Assembly: GCF_009765975.1 (NCBI RefSeq)
Contig: NZ_LMUJ01000054.1
Location: 229,491-293,490 of the forward strand
Reading direction: 5' to 3'
Length of the DNA stretch: 64,000 nucleotides
Origin: Acidisphaera sp. S103
GTDB taxonomy: Bacteria; Pseudomonadota; Alphaproteobacteria; Acetobacterales; Acetobacteraceae
Part shown: in pieces, positions 46,978 to 56,179 of the stretch
How positions within the stretch are numbered: position 1 is the first letter of the stretch
Layout of the letters: every line of letters begins with the position of its first letter
The notes under the pieces: generated by a model
What the model saw: only the letters and a program-made list of their open reading frames with translations
Told to the model about the DNA's origin: nothing
Database searches by the model: none
Program-made: the position numbers and the translations under genes

Positions 46978-48276
46978 ATGAGGTTCGGCCTGATCTACGA
47001 GCTGCAATTGCCACGCCCATGGGATGCAGAGTCCGAGCACCGGATGGTCCAGCACGCGCTCGCCGAGGTGGAGGTCGCCGACCGCCTCGGCTTTGACTAC
47101 GTCTGGGCCAATGAGCACCATTTTCTCGAGGAATATTCACACAATTCCGCTCCCGAGGTGTTCCTCGCCGCTGCCGCTGGGCGCACCAGGCAGATCCATG
47201 TTGGCCACGCCGTGGTGCTCTCTCCGCCCGGCTACAACCCGCCCGCGCGGGTGGCCGAGCGGATCGCTATGCTCGACCTAGTCTCCTCTGGCCGCGCCGA
47301 ATGGGGCACCGGATCCTCGGCGTCCCGCGCGGAACTGGAAGGCTTCAACGTCGATCAGGCGCAGAAGAAGCTGATGTGGGCCGAGGCAACCGAGCAGACC
47401 GCCAACATGATGGCGATGGTACCCTATCCCGGCTTCAAGGGCGAATTCTTCTCGATGCCGGCGCGCAACGTCATTCCCAAGTCGTTGCAAAAGCCACACC
47501 CGCCGATCTGGCTCGCATGCTCGAACAAGGAGACGATCCACGTCGCCGCTCGTAACGGAGTGGGCGCGCTCGCCTTCGCCTTCGTCGATCCCGTCGAGGC
47601 AGCGAAATGGGCCGGCGAATACTACGAGATCATCAAGTCCGAAGAATGCGTGCCGATCGGCCATGCGGTGAATGCCAATATCGCGATGGCGACCGGCTTT
47701 TCCGTGCATCATGATGAGGCGGAGGCGATCCGACGCGGCGGGGAGGGCTTCCAGTTTTTTGGCTTCGCGCTCGGCCACCACTACGTTTACGGAGAGCACA
47801 TCCCCGGCGTGACAAATGTGTGGGAGCGGTTCCAACGGGGGCGCGACGCGATGCCGCCCGTGGTTGGCAACGGCATTGGTACACCCGTGCAACTTATTGA
47901 CCGGATGAGGCAGTATCAGGACGCCGGCGTCGATCAGGTGATCTTCATCCAGCAGGCGGGACGCAACACGCACGCAGATATCATTGCCTCGCTCCAACTG
48001 TTTGCCGCTGAGGTGATGCCGGCGATGAAAGCCGATCAGGCTGCACGCGATGCGCGGAAACAGGCGGAATTGGCGCCCTACATCGAAGCGGCGCTGAAGC
48101 GAAAGAAGTGGATGCGTCCGCTCGCGCCGGATGCGATTCCGCCCATTCCCGCCTACGGCCGTTCGGTCGTCGCGAGCGACGGCACACCCAACGCCATCAC
48201 AGCCCGTCGCGGCGGCGGTATCAACATCCCAAGCGAGGATCCGTCCGAGAGACTGCGAGCAGTTGGGGACGATTAG
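46978..48276 (+). CDS. LLM-class flavin-dependent monooxygenase
   Basis: 432 residues. Luciferase-like TIM barrel: MRFGLIYELQLPRPW start, GFDYVWANEHHFLEEYSHN (the HHF loop that contacts flavin), GHAVVLSPPGYNPPARVAER and AMLDLVSSGRAEWGTGSSAS. It should use reduced FMN supplied by a separate reductase, which is not adjacent. Members with this length and the PHPPIWLACSNKETI block act on small organic compounds such as degradation intermediates. The C-terminal ~90 residues (KADQAARDARKQAELAPYIE onward) extend beyond the barrel. The gene is intact. Confidence 0.9.
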   Translation: MRFGLIYELQLPRPWDAESEHRMVQHALAEVEVADRLGFDYVWANEHHFLEEYSHNSAPEVFLAAAAGRTRQIHVGHAVVLSPPGYNPPARVAERIAMLDLVSSGRAEWGTGSSASRAELEGFNVDQAQKKLMWAEATEQTANMMAMVPYPGFKGEFFSMPARNVIPKSLQKPHPPIWLACSNKETIHVAARNGVGALAFAFVDPVEAAKWAGEYYEIIKSEECVPIGHAVNANIAMATGFSVHHDEAEAIRRGGEGFQFFGFALGHHYVYGEHIPGVTNVWERFQRGRDAMPPVVGNGIGTPVQLIDRMRQYQDAGVDQVIFIQQAGRNTHADIIASLQLFAAEVMPAMKADQAARDARKQAELAPYIEAALKRKKWMRPLAPDAIPPIPAYGRSVVASDGTPNAITARRGGGINIPSEDPSERLRAVGDD

Positions 48277-48512
48277 CGACATGCGCCAGACACGCCGCAT
48301 CCCCTCCGACATTGGTTTGCCCCCTGGCCCGCACGCGAATTTACCGTAAATCGATGTTATGCCGACATGTCATGTCAGGTGGCCAGAGTTGCCGCCCCGC
48401 CTGACGCGAGTCATAGTCGCCCCCCGTTCGCAAGGAACCTGCGATCGATGCCCAACCGGCGCCTCTAGGGGCCAAGCGTCTCCTCAGTCATGAGAAGGCG
48501 CCCATGGCGTAA

Positions 48513-49252
48513 CGTTACGTGGCGGATTACGGCACGCGGGAGGTCGCGGATCACGCGATCGCCCTGATGATGACCCTGGCGAAGAGCATCGCCTATCACG
48601 ATCAGGAATTGCATGCCGACCTGAAGGGCAACTGGCGCCCGGCGCATAACCCGTTTGGACGCCGCCTGTTGGTGTGCACCTATGGTGTCGTCGGCATGGG
48701 CCGGATCGGAACCGCCGCGGCCCTGCGTGCCAAGGCCTTCGACATGGACGTGGTGTTCTACGACCCTTACCAACCGAACGGCTATCAGTTCGCGATTCGG
48801 CGTGCGCCGCGCCGACTCGCTGGCCGAACTGATGGGGCAATGCGACTTCGTCAGCATCCACACGCCGCTGACCGCCGAGACGCGCGGCCTGGTCGGCGCC
48901 GAGGCGTTCGCGGCCGCGAAGAAGGGCATGATCCTGATCAACACCGCGCGCGGCCCAGTGGCGGACATCGACGCGCTGTACGACGCGATGAAAGACAACA
49001 CAGTGCTGGCCGCCGGGCTCGACGTGCTGCCGGAGGAACCGGCGAATGCGCAACGACGGCTGATCGCGGCGTGGCAAAACAACGAAGACTGGAATCCGCC
49101 ACCGCCTGCTGCTGACGCCGCATTCGGCCTTCTACACGCCCGAGAGCCTGCGGGATAACCGCGCGTTCGCGGCCCGCACCGCGGCGCGTTTCCTGCGCGA
49201 CGGACGGCTGGAGAACTGCGTCAACAAGCAATTCCTGGCGCCGAAAGCTTGA
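48513..49252 (+). pseudogene. D-2-hydroxyacid dehydrogenase, truncated and frameshifted
   Basis: Three frames must be joined: VADYGTREVADHAIALMMTL and the NAD motif VVGMGRIGTAAALRAKAFDM (from 48519), then ADSLAELMGQCDFVSIHTPL and NTARGPVADIDALYDAMKDN (after a shift near 48790), then LLLTPHSAFYTPESLRDNRA to LENCVNKQFLAPKA (after a shift near 49095), ending TGA at 49250-49252. The N-terminal third is missing. All remaining NAD-binding and catalytic blocks belong to the CtBP/lactate-dehydrogenase-like branch. With two frameshifts and a lost 5' end, it is dead. The 240 bases upstream hold nothing clear. Confidence 0.85.
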
Positions 49253-49456
49253 AATAGCGGCATGAACGAACGCCGGAGCGCCGGTCGGGCTTGCCGGCCG
49301 TCGCTGTACGTGCCCCCGAGCGCTTACGGTTGGCGGCGGTGAAAGAGCGCCCGGAGGCGTGCCTACGGCATCCGCCTGGCGAGCCGGCGAGCAAGCAGGG
49401 CGATTGCCTTTAGGCAGACCTGCGCCGCCCCGCGCATTCGGCGATTTCCACGTGCG

Positions 49457-51565
49457 CTATGCGGCCGATGAAATGTTGCGATCGTCAGCCGTACCCAGGC
49501 GAGATGGTGAAATGCCGGCATGGGTTGCTTGTGTCTCGGCCTCGTCGCGGTAATCCGGATAACGCGTTGAACCACCCAGGTGGACCGCCACCTCGGCGCC
49601 TTGGTCGAACCGGGCAAACGCCTCGATCGGCAGTGCCGCGTAGCCGTTGGTCCAACGGATATTCTCCGCTGGCTCGTAGTCGTGGAACCCATCGGTCAGC
49701 CGTTCGTCATCCGCATCGATCAGCATGAACTTGGCGCCCTGCCGAATGGTGACACGCCGCAGCGCCGCGCCCAGGCAGCGCGGGTCGCGGGCAAATCCGA
49801 GTTCCGCCGGCGCGGCGGCGCGGGACCCGATGATGACGCTCTTCGGCTGGGAACGCAGGCGGAACATGTGGGTCCCATCCGTCTGCTCCCGGGCATCCAC
49901 CCGCATTCCATCGACGATCAGGTGTAGATCCGCATCGTCAGTCAGCGACGGTAGCTCGGTTGGACCGGCTCGATCGAGCAGCCGGTGCCACACCTCATCA
50001 ACCACCGGGCCGCCGGTCAGCACCGGGGCGTACGGCTCCTGCGGTGGCAGGTCCCAACCTGAGTTGGCGTTCTGGAACAACCAGCGGTTGCCGTCGTCGC
50101 GGTAGCTCTCGGCGGGGGCGCCATTGGCGATCAGGATATGGTGCTGGTCCAGTTCCACATGGTAGATTTCGACTTCCTGTGCCCGGTCGTCCCACACGAT
50201 GCTCCTGTGGTTGACCAGGAACTCCACCGGGATCAGCACGCCATCGATGAACAGCGAGTGCGCTTTTGTTACGTGTAAGTCCTGGTTCGGCACGTTGTCG
50301 GCCAGCGCATGCTTGCGCACGATCACCGGCGTGGCTGCGCTGCGTTGGCCGCTGGTGGCCAGCACCTTGCCTTTGCCGATCCAGGTTATGATCCGTGTGT
50401 TGTCGTTGCCCAGCGTCACAACTCGGTCGCCGAACTTGAGGTCTTCGATGGCGACCTCTCCGTTCGGCGTGCGGATCATGGTGCCGATACAGAAACAAAC
50501 AGTTGTTAGATCGGTTACACCACCCGAGGTACTGGTATGAAAACCGCTGATCGGGCCGGTGAAGGTCAGCGTCATGTTGCTGCTGCCAGCCAGGGTGACC
50601 TTGGTCAGTCCACCGCTGCTCGCGGTGTGGCTAATCGTTTCGGTACCAGTGATCGCCAGCGTGTCGCCTGTCCCGAAGCCGGCGATCGTTGCCGAGGCCA
50701 ACAGGCCGGTCGACGCCCCGGAAACCAGCCAATCCGCACCCGTATCAAACGTCAGCGAGCCGAAATTGGTGAAGCCGGCCAGCGATATCGTCCCGGTGCT
50801 CGTCCCGGTAGCCAATTCCAGCGTTGCGTCCGCGGCGGTGCCCCCATTCACCGTTCCAATGAAAACCCCGGTCGTATCCACGATGACCCGGTTGGCGGCC
50901 CCGGTTGCCAAGATGACAGCCGGACCATTTGTACTGCCGCTGTTGATCGTCCCGGCGTTGGTGATCGTGCCGGCGCCACTGTTGATCTTGACGCCATATC
51001 CACCGCCGTTCGCTGAAATGATACCGCCAGACAGGTTGGTGACCTGCCCCGCGTCCTCCAGGTAGACGCCGCCGTAGATGCTATCGCCGATGATCTGCCC
51101 CTGGTTGACCACCGTGCCGGAGGTGCCCATCCAGATGCCGCCACCCGATACCGTCCCGGTACTGAAATTCGTGACGAAGCCGGTGCCGGCGTTGAAAACG
51201 ATCCCATTGGTGCTAACGGCGCTGTTACCGATGATAAAGCCATAATTCACGACTGTGGCTGTCGCCTCGGCGAAGACCCCATCAATTTCGTTGGTACTCT
51301 TGACAACGCCCTCAATCACCGCACTGAGGTGATTGATGATGATGGCGCCGCTGGATCCCGAGTACACCTCGACCGCCCCACCAGACACCGCTGACGAAAG
51401 GATCGATCCCGTGTTGGACAGAACGTTAGTCGTGCCTTTGATGGTTACCGCATCAGTTGAACTGACGTTGAGCGTGCCGGCGTTGATGGCCGTCACACCG
51501 GTCCCGGAGAGAACATAGGCGGATGTCGACAATGTACCCGCGCGCGTAATCGTATTGGTGGTCAT
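49457..51565 (-). CDS. Hint-domain protein with beta-solenoid passenger
   Basis: 702 residues from the ATG at 51565. Residues ~5-360 are Gly/Thr/Ser/Asn-rich repeats with the 20-residue rhythm of a right-handed beta-solenoid (e.g. GTVVNQGQIIGDSIYGGVYL and QVTNLSGGIISANGGGYG). Then follows a hedgehog/intein-type Hint domain: CFCIGTMIRTPNGEVAIEDL with KFGDRVVTLGN, then HVTKAHSLFIDGVLIPVEFL. It is the Hint_2 type common in Acetobacteraceae surface proteins. No classical signal peptide and no beta-barrel are seen, so export would be by another route. A later C-terminal domain (RRVTIRQGAKFMLIDADDE) is unassigned. The Hint unit may cleave itself. Confidence 0.8.
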   Translation of the reverse strand: MTTNTITRAGTLSTSAYVLSGTGVTAINAGTLNVSSTDAVTIKGTTNVLSNTGSILSSAVSGGAVEVYSGSSGAIIINHLSAVIEGVVKSTNEIDGVFAEATATVVNYGFIIGNSAVSTNGIVFNAGTGFVTNFSTGTVSGGGIWMGTSGTVVNQGQIIGDSIYGGVYLEDAGQVTNLSGGIISANGGGYGVKINSGAGTITNAGTINSGSTNGPAVILATGAANRVIVDTTGVFIGTVNGGTAADATLELATGTSTGTISLAGFTNFGSLTFDTGADWLVSGASTGLLASATIAGFGTGDTLAITGTETISHTASSGGLTKVTLAGSSNMTLTFTGPISGFHTSTSGGVTDLTTVCFCIGTMIRTPNGEVAIEDLKFGDRVVTLGNDNTRIITWIGKGKVLATSGQRSAATPVIVRKHALADNVPNQDLHVTKAHSLFIDGVLIPVEFLVNHRSIVWDDRAQEVEIYHVELDQHHILIANGAPAESYRDDGNRWLFQNANSGWDLPPQEPYAPVLTGGPVVDEVWHRLLDRAGPTELPSLTDDADLHLIVDGMRVDAREQTDGTHMFRLRSQPKSVIIGSRAAAPAELGFARDPRCLGAALRRVTIRQGAKFMLIDADDERLTDGFHDYEPAENIRWTNGYAALPIEAFARFDQGAEVAVHLGGSTRYPDYRDEAETQATHAGISPSRLGTADDRNISSAA

Positions 51566-51855
51566 GACTCCTTGCCCTCTTCCGAACCTTGAAACCGGAT
51601 TATTTCGCTGGTCGAACGCCCCAATCCCTGCACCTCGGCCCCCAAGCCTCGCCGAGTCCACCGTTCCATCCGTTGGTTCAGTCAGAGAGCAGAGCATCGG
51701 TTGTCAGCTAAACAACGCTTCTGTACGGGTTAACACCGAGCCGGAAGATGCCACCTGCGGTTGTCTGTAAGAAACAATGGATGCGGGACGACTCTGCGCC
51801 AGCCATGCTGTTCCAAAGACGATTTCGGCGCTTATGGGGATGGTCCGGTAAAAAC

Positions 51856-53064
51856 TCAGTCGTCGATTTTATACGTCCCGTGGACAGCCCCGCGCGCCGG
51901 ATCTCCACGCATAAAATCCGACCACCAGTACACGCCGGACGCCCTGATCTTGAAATGACCGCGGACGGCATGAAGACGCGCTGCCCCTCTCTGCCCTTCC
52001 TCACCGGCTCGCCGCTGAAGGGCGCGCGACAGCTTTATCCGGATCTTCGTGTGGCCGAGGAGAGGCAGCTTTCCCGCTTTGGTCCGTTGCCGGTTCAAGC
52101 GCTCCGGGGCCGGAGACTCCTCGCTATGGGTTAGGTTCTTGCTGTTGAGCAGCAAAAGAATGCTGCGCGCGACCCCCGGCTCACCGCGAATGTCAGAGGT
52201 CCACATCTGCCATTCCGGACTGCCCGGCCCCGGTAGCGCTCCATGGCGCCGAACGAGGGCCTCCGCCCAAAATTTGAATGCGGGGGAAATGTTGAAGCCG
52301 AACCTCGACCGCTCATCGACAAGGTCAGCCTCCGAAGAACCCTTCACCTGCGGCAGCCCCTGGCTCTGGGCGACGATTTGCTGGCGCAGTTCGTCCTCAC
52401 TCCGCCCGGATTGCCGGAAGAAGCTGCGCGATACGTCATCCACTTCCGGAGCCTCGGCGCGCCAATCGAAGAAACAGGCCAGCGGGCAGGCGTTGATGCC
52501 GTCCCGACGATGGGACCAGGCGAAGGTCATACTGCCTTTCTGCCGGCTTTCGTCGGCGTGGATAAGGACACCCATGCGATGGGGCGCTGGCGCAGCAGCG
52601 GTCGCGTTATCCACCCGGTAGGCGTCGTCGTAAACGGGATCGGCCCCTGGCCACTCCATCCAGGTGAATTCGAACGGAAAACGGCAGAGAGGCAGGGCGC
52701 GGAGCTGCGCCGCGAATGAGCTGGCGCTGATCGTGTTCGCGGTGACGATAATTCCGGGCGTCAGATCGAATCGCTTGGCTTGGCGTATGGCGATCCCAAG
52801 TGCCGATAGTGCACCCATATAAATTCGGTCGGCGGGAGAGTTGGCGGCGGCTAGGATTTCATCAGCAAGCATCGTGGTCCTGCGAACAGCGGCGACGGGG
52901 TGTGTGGCGACCTCAATATATTGGACTACCGTTCGAGGCGCACCGACCGACCCGTTCACGAATAATCGATCCCGGCGTGGCAAGCCGGTCGCCCGGCTCA
53001 CTGCCGCTGTCAGGCCGCGCAAGCGGATCGACGAAGCGCTGCTCCAGTCCCTGACGGCTGTCAT
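51856..53064 (-). CDS. Uncharacterised phage-like protein
   Basis: 402 residues by the longest frame; the region corresponding to 52958-53064 also carries the antitoxin remnant on the other strand, so the true start may be further in (e.g. the Met before [19 protein letters not shown]). The C-terminal sequence [20 protein letters not shown] with [13 protein letters not shown] matches a C-terminal motif seen, from memory, in uncharacterised alphaproteobacterial phage or island proteins. No membrane segment, no catalytic motif recognised. Function unknown. Confidence 0.55.
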   Translation of the reverse strand: MTAVRDWSSASSIRLRGLTAAVSRATGLPRRDRLFVNGSVGAPRTVVQYIEVATHPVAAVRRTTMLADEILAAANSPADRIYMGALSALGIAIRQAKRFDLTPGIIVTANTISASSFAAQLRALPLCRFPFEFTWMEWPGADPVYDDAYRVDNATAAAPAPHRMGVLIHADESRQKGSMTFAWSHRRDGINACPLACFFDWRAEAPEVDDVSRSFFRQSGRSEDELRQQIVAQSQGLPQVKGSSEADLVDERSRFGFNISPAFKFWAEALVRRHGALPGPGSPEWQMWTSDIRGEPGVARSILLLLNSKNLTHSEESPAPERLNRQRTKAGKLPLLGHTKIRIKLSRALQRRAGEEGQRGAARLHAVRGHFKIRASGVYWWSDFMRGDPARGAVHGTYKIDD

Positions 53065-53128
53065 GCCTCCGCAGACTCAGTGCGCCTCCGATCTGGTGCG
53101 GTCAATGCGGGATGCCGACCGCTACTGA
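52959..53128 (+). pseudogene. Phd/YefM-type antitoxin, N-terminally truncated
   Basis: The frame reads [20 protein letters not shown] and [20 protein letters not shown], ending RSMRDADRY at TGA 53126-53128. RRGKPVARL is the signature end of the Phd/YefM dimerisation and DNA-binding fold; the strand-helix part before it is absent, as the preceding sequence (TNNRS) belongs to something else. Only the toxin-binding arm remains. The stop overlaps the VapC start (TGATG), as in an intact TA pair, so this was the cognate antitoxin. Confidence 0.7.
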
Positions 53129-53553
53129 TGCTCTACCTCGACACGTCGCTGATCGTCGCAGCCCTTTCCAACGAAACAATGACCCCGCACGTTCAGAGCT
53201 GGTTGGCACAGCAGGATCCGGCACAGCTTCTGCTCAGCGAGTGGACCATCACCGAGATGTCCTCCGCCATGGCGCTCAAGCTGCGAACCGGGCAGATCAG
53301 CCTGGAGCAGCGCGCGGCGGCACTCGCCATGTTCAACAAGCTGGTCGCCGAGAGCTTCACCGTGCTGGCGGTGACGGGCGGGCATTTCCGGGCGGCGGCG
53401 AAATTCGTCGACCAGCACACGCTTGGGCTTCGCGCCGGCGACGCCCTGCACCTCGCCACGGCCTCGGAGCATGGCGCGACGGTACACACACTCGACCGTC
53501 GGCTCGCGGAAGCTGGACCGGTGCTCGGCGTGCCGACGCAGTTGCTGGCATGA
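53128..53553 (+). CDS. vapC: VapC-type PIN-domain ribonuclease toxin
   Basis: 141 residues from the ATG at 53128. PIN acidic residues: [13 protein letters not shown] (first Asp), [15 protein letters not shown] (Glu), [12 protein letters not shown] (Asp) and [12 protein letters not shown] (last Asp). Intact and complete. Overlaps the headless antitoxin frame. Expressed alone it would be toxic unless another antitoxin controls it or it is silent. An internal 159-bp segment is duplicated at 42150-42308. Confidence 0.9.
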   Translation: MLYLDTSLIVAALSNETMTPHVQSWLAQQDPAQLLLSEWTITEMSSAMALKLRTGQISLEQRAAALAMFNKLVAESFTVLAVTGGHFRAAAKFVDQHTLGLRAGDALHLATASEHGATVHTLDRRLAEAGPVLGVPTQLLA

Positions 53554-53559
53554 TCAATA

Positions 53560-53782
53560 TCTTCTCCTTAAAATGCTTATGCGCGGCGACGACAAGCAGG
53601 TCCGCGCCGATCTCGCTTGGCGACAGAGAGAGCGCCTTCAGGTCGTCCAAGGCCCGCCCGATTCCATGGTCTAAGCGCTTGCCGGCGACCAGTTGAAGGG
53701 TTGAAGCGACCTCATCACGCGCTTTGGGCACGCGGGTTTTATCGTCGGCGCCGAAGCGCCCGATCAGGACGTGCCGCCTCAT
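53560..53782 (-). pseudogene. N-terminal fragment resembling a QueC-like (QatC-type) protein
   Basis: From the ATG at 53782 the frame reads MRRHVLIGRFGADDKTRVPK then LDHGIGRALDDLKALSLSPS and EIGADLLVVAAHKHFKEKIL, after which it enters sequence antisense to vapC. The block LSPSEIGADLLVVAAH resembles the N-terminal region of QueC-like proteins from anti-phage islands (recollection, not a search). Only the first ~75 residues remain. If right, this is the stub of a defence gene removed by rearrangement. Confidence 0.35.
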
Positions 53783-53822
53783 CTACCCGCCTCCGCATCA
53801 CCCAAGGGCCCCTAACCGGGTA

Positions 53823-53905
53823 TAGGCGCAACTATCATTGCGCTTATATGCCATTCCTGCGCCTAGCCTTGATTCTTGCGCCTACGTCCGCGATTCTTGC
53901 GCCTA
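53823..53905. promoter_or_regulatory. Iteron-like array of TGCGCCTA sites
   Basis: The octamer TGCGCCTA (or close variant) occurs five times: inverted TAGGCGCA at 53823-53830, TGCGCTTA at 53839-53846, then direct copies at 53858-53865, 53877-53884 and 53898-53905; the last three lie in the longer unit ATTCTTGCGCCTA (first with one change). Spacing is 16, 19, 19 and 21 bases. A weak sixth (TACGCGCA, 53911-53918) follows. It ends 25 bases upstream of the TTG start of a small frame (53931), so an operator array for that gene or a replication-type iteron set are both possible. Confidence 0.5.
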
Positions 53906-53930
53906 GATTCTACGCGCAGGAAAGGCCGTT

Positions 53931-54065
53931 TTGGCAAACAAGATACCAGAAGAAGCACTGCTAGCGATCGAAGATGCCGTGCGGCGCAACCCCAACGGCG
54001 TGTCGGCGCCGGAGATTCTGCGCGCCCTGCCAAGCGCTATTCCTCGAACAAGACCGACAGATTGA
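53931..54065 (+). pseudogene. 5' fragment of a helix-turn-helix (Fic-like N-terminus) gene
   Basis: From a TTG with AGGAAAGG upstream: MANKIPEEALLAIEDAVRRN followed by PNGVSAPEILRALPSAIPR. This is a short winged-helix-like opening, similar in my recollection to N-terminal parts of Fic-family or similar regulators. The similarity stops where the IS21 fragment begins (~54030) and the frame ends by chance at TGA 54063-54065. The gene was probably cut by that insertion. Confidence 0.35.
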
Positions 54066-54336
54066 CCCCGGGACGCTTCATCTCGCGCACCAGCAACGAC
54101 CAGTCGGGTTCGACATAACGGCGTGCGCCGGGATTACTCCGAGGATCGGGGAACAGAAGCTGCTCCAGCGCTTCGTCCGTCTGCTCCGTCGGCAACGGCC
54201 AGACCAGTCCGGCCGCAGCCGTACGCGCCAGATAATCCTGCACCGTGCTCCGCCCGATGCCGACCGTCCCGGCGATCATCCGACCGCTGGCTCGCGACCC
54301 AAAATGCAGCTGTAGAACCTGCCGTATCCGCCGCAT
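54037..54336 (-). pseudogene. IS21-family IstA transposase, 5' fragment
   Basis: 99 residues: MRRIRQVLQLHFGSRASGRM, IAGTVGIGRSTVQDYLARTA (helix-turn-helix) and EPDWSLLVREMKRPGVNLSV, the N-terminal part of IstA; full-length IstA is about 500 residues. The catalytic DDE domain and IstB are absent. The usual start MPTERL sits upstream in another frame, so a 2-base loss near the start is likely as well. Confidence 0.8.
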
Positions 54337-54460
54337 GGAGTCTCTCCGTCGGCATCCGTGTCCCCTCCATCAATTGCGATGGGACAACACTGGACCCAGG
54401 TGAACACTGACCCGCGAAACGATCTCCTTTCCCGGATGCCCTCCTTTCTGCTTCGGAGGG

Positions 54461-54550
54461 TGGCCGGGATCAGATTGGAATGGTGGCCGCCATCAAATCG
54501 GTAGCCTGGCCGCGATCAAATCGTAACAGGTGGCCGCGATGGATTGGAAT
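54461..54550. repeat. Four-fold IS21-type terminal repeats
   Basis: Direct repeats of the consensus TGGCCGCGATCAAATCGG start at 54461, 54484, 54507 and 54531 (period 23-24 bases). They lie upstream of the istA fragment, where IS21-type elements carry multiple transposase binding sites at their ends. This fixes the outer end of the element near 54550; the other end is deleted. Confidence 0.7.
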
Positions 54551-54677
54551 CTGCACGCCATGTCGCGGTGCTCGCTGAACATCACGTCGACCAGCGCACC
54601 GGAGCGATCAATCGCGCGGTAGAGGTAGCGCCAATGTCCGTGGACCTTGATATAGGGTCGAGTGACGCGGGGCAGTT
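54550..54677 (-). pseudogene. Fragment of an IS6-type DDE transposase
   Basis: The leftward frame reads RPYIKVHGHWRYLYRAIDRS and GALVDVMFSEHRDMAC, i.e. the first catalytic-region block of IS6/IS240-like transposases (DETYIKV.GxWRYLYRAID). About 40 residues, cut on both sides: by the IS21 end on the left and by the group II intron on the right. Confidence 0.7.
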
Positions 54678-54719
54678 AGAGGTGGTCGGCTTGTTCGCTA
54701 CAGCGTTTTGCTTCCGTTA

Positions 54720-56179
54720 AGTGGATCCCCTGCCGGTTGGTTGCATAACGTGCGGCATTCGGGTCGTCGCGCAGGGAGGTGTGCCTGGCATGGGCACTGG
54801 ATTGGAGGTGAAAGTCCTTTGCGGGGCGAGTTGGTAGCAACCGCGAGCTGGAGGCAACTGCACGCAGTGACTGCCGTCGTGAGACGCCAGAGCTGGCGCC
54901 GTGAGGCCGTGTGGAGAAGAAGCCCGAGGCGAACCGCAGCACCGAACGCAAGTGAACCCCTGTGCAAGCCGGACCGGCCGGGTCAGCGTGTCTCCAAACG
55001 CGACGCCCAAAATCCAACCGAGGCCGGGGCGGTAATGGGGGCGGGAGCGGCGGGACATCCAGTGTTCTTACCCAGGGAGATCTGCGTGGGTCCGCGCAAG
55101 CGGTAGACCCGAAGGAGGCAACGACGACGGGACGACGTCCACGCAGAAGTCGGATTCCTTCATAGTAGCAACGAAGTTGGTGAAAGCCAGCGGAGCCAAG
55201 GAGGGGATGGATTGAAAGAGACGGGACCACGACAATTGACCATCGCGTTCGCCGAAAACCCTTCGGGGGGCGGGGAGAGTGAGCCATCGGACGCATCCGA
55301 CCGGCGAAGCTTCCTGCTGCTTAAAGCGAGAAGCAAGAAGACGAGAGGCCCCGGCACCAGCGTGGCCGACACCAGTCGGCTGCTCGAAGACGTGGCGTCC
55401 GAAGCCAATTTGGCGACGGCGCTGCTGAAAGTAATACGCAACAAGGGAGCACCGGGAGTAGACGGGCAGACGGTGGAGATGGCGGAAGCGCAAGCCCCGT
55501 CGATCATCGCCGATCTGCGCCGCGATCTGCTGGCGGGATGCTACCGGACCGGCGGCGTTCGCCGGGTCTGGCTGCCGAAGCCCGGAGGCGGGCAACGGGG
55601 GCTAGGTATCCCAAACGTGGTGGACAGGGTGGTTCAGCAGGCGGCCCTCCAGATACTGGAACCGATCTTTGAGCCGACCTTCCACACCAGCAGTCACGGG
55701 TTCCGCCCCAACCGCGGTGCTCACACCGCCATCGCCGAAGCAAAAGGATACCTTGAGGCTGGTTATCAAACGGTGGTTGATTTTGACTTGGCCAAATTTT
55801 TTGACCGGGTTCACCATCAACGCCTGTTAGCCCGGATCGCACAGCGCGTGACGGACCAACGGATGATCACCCTGGTGCGCCGGATGCTGACAGCTTCGGT
55901 GGTGATGCCGGACGGAACGAGGGTTCCCGTCGAGGAAGGCACACCGCAAGGCGGCCCGCTTTCGCCAATGCTTTCCAACATCGTGCTCGACGAGTTGGAT
56001 CAGGAATTGGCCAGGCGTGGCCACCGCTTCGTCCGCTACGCCGACGATGCCAACATCTTCGTGCGCAGCGAGCGGGCCGGACAGCGCGTCATGACATCGA
56101 TCCGTGGTTTCCTGGAAAAGCGGATGCGGCTCCAGGTTAACGAGGAGAAGAGTGGCGTTCGCAAACCCTCTCGATTCAT
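54720..56179 (+). mobile_element. Group II intron A (5' part, 3' end missing)
   Basis: The stretch 54720-55211 has no gene and is full of short paired GC stems, as expected for intron RNA domains I-III; the first base is estimated (GTGGATCCC at 54720). The intron-encoded reverse transcriptase starts at 55212. The sequence breaks at ~56179 where RT similarity ends and a second, opposite intron begins, so the maturase half, domains IV end, V and VI and the 3' exon are gone. It cannot splice. Confidence 0.75.
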
